From contig CAJQUW010007950.1 in NCBI GenBank assembly GCA_907163375.1, positions 124,001 to 188,000 on the forward strand: 64,000 nt of DNA, in the 5' to 3' direction. Numbering within the stretch: the first letter of the stretch is position 1; the number at the start of each line of letters is the position of its first letter. The position numbers and the translations under genes were made by a program. The stretch is from Prostheceraeus crozeri (lineage: Eukaryota; Platyhelminthes; Polycladida; Euryleptidae). The notes under the pieces were generated by a model that did no database searches, was not told where the DNA came from, and saw only the letters and a list, made by a program, of their open reading frames with translations. Below are positions 57,546 to 64,000 of the stretch, piece after piece.

Positions 57546-60500
57546 AAATCACTATTTTGACCTTTAGAGTGTGCACAAAGTCGTCCTTTTTACTTCTCTG
57601 TCCAGCCTCCTGTCTCTATCGCTCTCCCTTCCAACATACTGTATACCCGTGTCAATGGACGCAATGACTGTCAAATACCTCTGAGATTTGAATCCGATTG
57701 AAATTTTAGCATCGATTTTGCTGAAATTCAAAAGATTTAAATTCTCTCCATGAATCAGGTCATGTCCAATAGATATTTCAATTATCTGACATTTTCCACC
57801 GAATGATGACAATAGACATCACTTTGCTGCCTTTCATGTGTTTTACACTTCGTCTGCAGAGCTCAGTGCATTCCCTGTCATCCTACATCGGTTGGCATCA
57901 TACGGCTCTTCTCTTTCCTGTATTTTGACAATCAGTAATGATGAAAACTATCACGTATTTGTAAAAATTTCAGTGTACAGTCGCCCATTTTTTCTTTATA
58001 CATTTCCACTTCCATTATTCTTTCTTTATTTCATTCATTTCCCTTGCATTTCCTCAACAATTGCCATCCCTTCTTTTTTTCATCATTATTTTGGGTATTC
58101 AAAAGAAGCATACAGATTTTGTCTGCATTTTCCGTCAAACAAATCCGAATTTTCACAAACTTGTTGATTGCAAATCTCAAATCCGAATACCAGTGTTATG
58201 ACGTTCCTTTTCCGCCAAGCTATATTGCAGACCGGAAAAAATGTACATCAGAAAGCCGCTACTGATAAATTTCTGTCTCGGAAAAAGCGGCAAATGGATT
58301 TTTACAGAAGTTACAGTTTTAATCTTTAAATTAGTCTAAATCTTGGCAGATAGTCTCCTAGAAGCTACAGGCCGCGATAGCTCAGTATCTACAGTTTCAA
58401 CTGTTTTCGTCGACATTTTCAAGATTGAGAGGGGATATTGAATAGCAAGGAAACTAGCTGTCAATTTCCAAGAATTGCAATTATTTTTCTCCTGGACCTT
58501 ATACGCTACATTACATTTTCTGCACTGAAAATGAGAGATGGGGAAGTAAGGACAGTAGCACTGGCCCTGCAGCAATATAAGTGCTGTATTCATGCTTCAT
58601 TGGGAGAAAGTACTTGCACTTAAGTCAATGGAAAATTGTAACATTTATCACTTCGGACTTACAGGAGTCACTTTCTTTCTCTCTCTTACACGCACACACA
58701 AATACACACACTCACATTCATTTGAGTAACCACAGAACATCGCCACAAACAGGAACTATTGCTTTATAATTGCTGATACTCAAAAAAGTCTCATTTTGGT
58801 TTATGGTGCAAGTTGCTATTTAAAGCGTAAATGGAGTCCCGACCCACTTCGCGTGTTCACGCTTTAGGAACGAAGGTACTAGATGCATGAGATACTCTCG
58901 AATCTTGTAGTAGGTCTGTCTTTCCCAGTATGGAGCGCCTTTCTATGTATATACGTGAAACGTGATGGGACTTCATTTTCAGATGACCCCAGGCATGGTA
59001 TAATAGAATAAGCGTTCATTGAAAAGCAAAAGACCCGAAGCAGAATCGGAGGAGGTACGTGAAAATTAACAGAAATAATGACTGCACTCACCGCAATGAT
59101 TCATTATACAGAATAGAACACGAAAATGTAAAGCCATTTTCTTTACGCATTGTTCGTACATGAAGCAACAATATTCGTCCACTGTGTGAAGACAGATTGG
59201 GAACACTATCATGTAAGATATTATGATTTTCACTCACAAAATAGAGCTTTTTTTGAAAAGTTTTAAAGCGAGCTGCTCTCTAAGATCAACAAAATTGATA
59301 CACACGCTTAATTAATTTCCACATAAGGTAATTGTAAACATCATGTCTTGATAATGTGCACTGTGCAGCCTGACAATGTCATGATCTACAATTATCCGCA
59401 CACGCTTGTATAAAGTCTCCTTACATGGACTGAAGTAGCAACTGGAACATCGCATTCGGTGTAGCTGGCAATGCTGCAAAGAAAAACCATCCAGCCTTTC
59501 CTGTTTTCACTTCGATTTACGTATATCTCCAATAGCTGTCGATAAATTACATCTTGAACAACTATATATTCGAAGAACTTGTTTTTTCTGCATTGTCTTA
59601 AGTCTCATCAATAGAACTCAATGTTGCTCCCGATCCCTCAGACATGCACACCATTCAAAACTGGACTTACACTACTCGCCATCTAACACTAACTTCAGAC
59701 TTACTATAAGTGAGGCTTGAACAACAAGCAAATTTTGAAAAACATCTATGGCACTCACTTGCAATATCCTCATGTCAACAAATGTGCTTGGATTTTTGGC
59801 TGTGTATCCATTACAGATAACTTGAACAACTGCGAGATTTATTTTCAATTAAAAAAATATATATATATATATTCAAGTACAGATCCATATTGCCGAAAAT
59901 GCATGCTCAAAAGGCTGCAGTTTGTTACCTAAAATATACACAAAATTTAATCAACCTATACTCTTTTTCCTGAAAAGATAATAAATAGCGAATATTTGCT
60001 ACATGCATTGTGAATCTGCTTTTACTGTTGAGCATAGGGTAGCAACAGTGAGTGGTTTATGTTACTTACATAATTTGATTTCCAAAGCTATAAGGCTGTC
60101 ACTTATGCTTTAGTAGTAGAAGAAGAATAGAAAGGTATGAAAGATTGAGAAGATGTCATGTACATCTAATCTTGCTCATTGGACGCGTTCTTAACTTCAG
60201 GGATGAAATCTAACAAGCCTAAATGATTTTCTACATTATGAAATTATTTTTTTCTGTGATACTGATCTTCGTAGATTAGAAAACTAAAAATATTTCTGCC
60301 AAAATCAAATGAATTCCATCAATGGAAGGCGGATATTTTGTGCACTTTCTGTGTTGATAATGTTATTTTTAGATAATTATGAAGTCTGATGACTACAGTT
60401 GTTTATCAATTTGTTTATCAATCGTCTTCGTAGCGTCAGAGAGTGTTCTATCGATCCCATTATCTGCCATTTGCTCCTCCCAAAGTCCTGGAAGATCCAA

Positions 60501-61710
60501 CAGAAGGCGCCAGGAATACGGCGACACGATAAGACATCTTTTCAAAATATTGTCGCGCCTTGAGTCGTTGCGAGACGACTTGCCCAGTGTCCGTTGGCGT
60601 CAACTTACTCTTGTGTCTTTCAAGGCTGGAGCAAGCTGTTATTGTCTAAATGAAAATTGCGTGACAAAATCGTTGTATTTGTGACTCTGTCCTTGCTGAA
60701 ATGGTTGAAAGGATACAAAGGAAAACACAATTGGAAGAAAGTAAACGACAAATAAGCTGTGCACGACAGGAACATGAGAGCACATCTTAATTAGGATATG
60801 TCGAATGCGGTGATATTTATCAGCAACCCTCAACATTTGAACACATTTTCATTTCAATAGGAAGATAAAAGCGACAACTGACGCCTACGTCTGTCCATTC
60901 ACGGTGATGGACAGCTATCTGCAACAAAGCATTAGACTGGAAACTCTAAAACTAGCGTTAGGCTTAAAAGTGCTTAGTTTTGAAAACAGTAGTCCCATTT
61001 CCCTTACGAGAAAACTTGAATTTTGAATGTAATTGTATGTAATTAATTCTTCATCTGTGATTATATAAAAATGCTCTGTTTGTGCTTGCTTGACGACAGG
61101 CGAACGTCCTGAAAGCTCCCAAATAATCAGATTGACCATTTCATGCATATTGTACTCTCTTGAGGACATTTTGACCCACATCTTTTGGGTCAACATTGCG
61201 CAGCAAAAAATTGTAACCAAAAGAAGGAGAGGATCAATGCGCCTCTAATGGCATCTCTCTTGACTTCGTACAATCCGTACAACGCCCGCAATTGCAATTG
61301 AAGAAAATTTTTATTTTTCAAAAGAACTTAAATTTTGAAAATAATTTATGCATCAAGAGTTAAGAAGAATGAATGTTTTCAAGTAGTAACATCAAAGAAA
61401 CAAAGATAGTAGGTTAACGAATATGATGTTTTTAAGTTAAACTGATGCCTTCTGAAATCTCATAACAAGAATGCTTATCATTTTGATGGACTCCGACTCC
61501 GGAAAATGAGTGTACAAGCTTTCTGTTTATTTTAAAGAGTGCCAACCTACACCATGGATCATTATAGAGCTACCTGAACATATTCTTAGTGATTACTACT
61601 GCACATTTATCAAACATTTTCTATGACAGTTTATCATGCACAATTTTGAATTAATGTTTGGCATTTGACAAAATTAAAAAAAACATCGAAGGAAATCCTT
61701 TATTCATAAG
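57546..61710. other. Intronic sequence, nothing firmly recognised
   Basis: AT-rich. It includes a short CA-rich patch (58685-58720) and an (AT)n run (59852-59872). A GC-richer stretch at 60430-60640 has open frames on both strands whose products I do not recognise. Confidence 0.4.
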
Positions 61711-62014
61711 TCACCACAGCATTCCATTTTTCGTTCTCACGAACATGCAGGCATCGAAAACATCAGCCTTAATAAAGTCGAGATCGGAGGCTGGCTTTAC
61801 GCCAGAGAACAAGCGCTCCATGGACACTTGTGTCGCAGACATCGAGGGTAGGAGATGACATATAGATTTCATGATATCGGGGCAGTTCATGGCTTGGTGA
61901 AGGGGCGACGTTTTCACTATAACGGTTCATTCCCTCGATTATTATTTGCTTCGCACTGCTGTCTCTGTACTTCTGTTTGACGGAGAAATTTGACATCAAG
62001 ACCGGCGGTGACAA
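61711..62014 (-). mobile_element. hAT transposase C-terminal (dimerisation) relic
   Basis: On the minus strand the frame 61917-61711 reads 'HLLPSMSATQVSMERLFSGV' then 'DFIKADVFDACMFVRTKNG'. This is the C-terminal hAT dimerisation signature (P-(A/S)-T/S-x-x-x-(S)-ER-(V/L)-FS-G ... L-x-x-x-x-x-x-x-(L/M)-F-(L/V)-(R/K)-TN). Upstream, in a second frame (62014-61769), 'MNRYSENVAPSPSHELPRY' suggests the preceding part, displaced by a frameshift. No BED finger, DDE motifs or termini were found. It is the only coding trace here of the hAT superfamily whose MITEs are common in the window. Confidence 0.72.
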
Positions 62015-62908
62015 TTATACACGAGGACAAATAATTTGCTTATATTTCTGGTCTAGTTATAGGCCATAGTCCCATCATTTGATAACACCCCGAGACTTCG
62101 ACTCCGTAATGCATTAAAAACAAAACTCGGCGAATGATATCAGTGCTACAGCCAAATCAAAAATTCAAGTTTTGTATGTTCTTCTTTCCTATCAATTCCA
62201 CTGGTCTTGACAAAAGTTTGACAAGATGATGATTAGCGATCCATCACTTTGTATACAAGACAACAGCGAATATTTTATATTTTGCGAACATGAATTTGAA
62301 TTAGTTGCCATTCAAAGCCTCAATTTTGATTTTTCTCGAAGATTGACCTGCTGAATTTTCTACTTGTTATTAATCATTGGAATATGATTGTGCACAGCTT
62401 GAAGCCTATAATACTAGTTTCGAAATTGCTCATTTTGAGTCAAAAAGTTGGTTCTGACTGGGCGCCAGTGGCTGACTTTGAAGGAATCATTACATTTTCA
62501 TTGAAAATAATTGTGGAAGTGCTGCGAAATTACTGCGGTCAAGTGGCTACGTCTGAGTTTAAACAATCAGGCTAACTGAGAAATTTTTTTTTGATTGGAT
62601 CTTTAATGTCTCAGATTCGGTGCCATCTGGAAGTGTGACGATGTAGGCCTACATGCAGAATATGTACTAATCATGCAAGTCACATACAATTGTTTTTGAA
62701 CCGAATGTTGAGATGGAAATAGTGTTGCAATATATAGTCATTATCAAATCATATAGCATATACCGCGTACTTTTTTTCAGAAATTGATACTGTAGATTGT
62801 AGAATCATTGCTACATTTAATGAAACACAATTCAGGTCACGACATCTTTCACAAGCCAACGACATGATTCATCTGTTCTCAATTCAGGACTCAATTCAGT
62901 CGTATGTC
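62015..62908. other. Intronic sequence, nothing recognised
   Basis: No supported features. Confidence 0.4.
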
Positions 62909-62912
62909 TTAA

Positions 62913-63095
62913 GCCTACTTTACACTGGCAGCAGACGAGTGACACTTCGTCATGTGATTAAAGCGTAACATGACATGGCTATGGAACAGAACTACATAGT
63001 GCAGCACTTAATTTACATTGTGAACAGCAGACAGCAAGTCAGCTACTGCACTGGTCAACCAAAATGACACATGGAACGTTAAAAGAATAGATACT
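62913..63095 (-). mobile_element. TTAA-flanked MITE, truncated copy
   Basis: Starts 'GCCTACTTTACACTGGCAG' directly after TTAA (62909-62912) and aligns with the reverse complement of 19165-19365 through 'CAGACGAGTGACAC', 'AATTTACATTG(T/C)GAACA', 'GACAGCAAGTCAGCT' and 'ATGGAAC'. Similarity fades after about 63095, so the other end is missing. Confidence 0.72.
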
Positions 63096-64000
63096 CTTTC
63101 AGCAGTTATTTTGATGAGACGTGGGGAGAATGTTAGTTGAAAAAGAAACATGAACAAGAAGTGTGCTGTACAGACGATTAGAAAAGAAAGGCGATTCAAA
63201 AGCTTACTCTGATTTTCGCATTTTTTGTCTGTTTCTAATTTGAAGTAGATGGCAAATATAAAAGTACCACTAAAATTTAATTTGATTTTGATATTTCAAA
63301 TCAAGGAATGTGTTTAGAATTAAATATTCCTTTTATGCTTGGGTTATTTTGAACGCTGAAACGTGAAGGAGTCTCCATCAGCCCCCTATAGTTTCAAAGG
63401 TTCTGTGATCAAATCTTTCTAAAATTTACACTAAGCTTACTACACTGCATGAAGACAAAAGGGTTGAATTCGGAATAGAGTCAAATTAAAATGATTGACA
63501 GAATTGCGATAGCTATCCGATGACATTTTTGTAGCATTCTGTATTCCTGCATTTCCGTTGGTAGTTTTAATTAATTCTTAAATTAATGAAATATATAAAA
63601 CAGTAAATATTTATAAGAAAAATTGAATTAGATTATTACATTGCACTACAATAGAAAAAAATTAATTTAAACCACGATAATATCTTTGAAATTAGGCCTA
63701 CATATTTCAAAAAAGAATTTAGGCCTAATCAACACAGATTTGTAGACCATGATGTTCCAAGTAACATCCGAAAAATTCTTTGGTCCTAAATGTACTGTAA
63801 TTGCGAAATGTGACAAATATCCAAGCCTCTAAAGCGATACGTTCACAGCCGCCTTTTTCAGCGACCATAGTTATTCCAAATTAAGCGCCACATCTTTTTT
63901 AGTCAATCTTCATTATCTTGCATTCCTCAATAACCTTTTTCCATGCATTTGTTTTTGCTACCCTATCTTGATATGACTTATCACTGATGGCATAAATGCA
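63096..64000. other. Intronic sequence to the end of the window
   Basis: Very AT-rich (63540-63720). Two 'TTAGGCCTA' motifs at about 63693 and 63719. No supported features. Confidence 0.4.

Larger units (their letters stand above)
39232..64000 (+). other. Next intron of the CARP gene (5' part, >24.7 kb)
   Basis: Starts at donor GTAAGT. I looked for the expected next carbonic anhydrase segment (a TY-D/E-GS-x-T-x-P-x-C block) on the + strand and did not see it, so the intron probably runs past the window. It contains the repeats and relics listed separately. Confidence 0.7.

Noticed and set aside
60379-60684. 101-codon frame in a GC-richer stretch, considered as the next CARP exon
   Set aside because: No frame contains the expected TY-(D/E)-GS and C-x-E-T blocks. 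A faint resemblance in one frame (…FINRLRSVR…LLLPKSW…) is no better than chance.

Overview
The window looks like AT-rich nuclear DNA from an invertebrate animal. It is almost entirely intron. The only host gene I can support is a carbonic anhydrase-related protein of the CA10/CA11 type on the + strand. Two adjacent phase-0 coding exons are visible, at 5625-5807 and 39136-39231. They are separated by a 33.3 kb intron and flanked by intron that runs off both ends of the window. All three histidines that hold zinc in active carbonic anhydrases are replaced (V, K and Q), so the product should be non-catalytic. I could not assign a phylum. The evidence for an animal is the CA10/11 family, the GT-AG splice sites, the tRNA-derived SINEs, several LINE relics and hAT, mariner and pogo relics.

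Layout. 1-5624 is the upstream intron, with a tRNA-like SINE head abutting the tail of a LINE 3' end (1833-2280). 5625-5807 is the first CARP exon, followed by a 50-bp satellite (5884-6170). 5808-39135 is a giant intron. It holds tRNA-derived SINEs (8120, 8793, 9893, 22649), a foldback transposon (11779-12406), an antisense LINE end (16699-17140), a TTAA-flanked MITE (19038-19365), a hAT-like element with an 8-bp target duplication (20172-20762), a LINE reverse transcriptase fragment carrying an exact-period 90-bp duplication (23160-23400), a 28-bp minisatellite (26905-27037), a large imperfect palindrome (27979-28125), a pogo/Tigger relic (29749-30066), a Charlie-like hAT MITE (31110-31828), and a nest of transposons inside transposons (34144-36499).

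39136-39231 is the second exon. From 39232 to the end is the next intron. It holds a dispersed repeat also present at 32.7-33.5 kb, a cluster of a 15-bp 'CTCGGTCAGAGGACA' motif (43.4-44.0 kb), two LINE fragments (45430, 53003), a satellite with higher-order structure (47220-47870), a mariner-like transposase end (49700-50177), a 31-bp minisatellite with an adjacent 18-bp perfect inverted repeat (50666-51045), a 150-bp MITE (56623-56772), another LINE C-terminus (57162-57545), and a hAT transposase C-terminal relic (61711-62014).

I found no CRISPR array, operon, rRNA, intact tRNA gene or virus-like element, and no convincing novel multi-gene system. The main points of interest are the CARP exon that lost every zinc ligand, a group of hAT-like MITE families with related ends, nested insertions, and three unrelated minisatellites. 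All family assignments were made by eye from motifs, without database searches.
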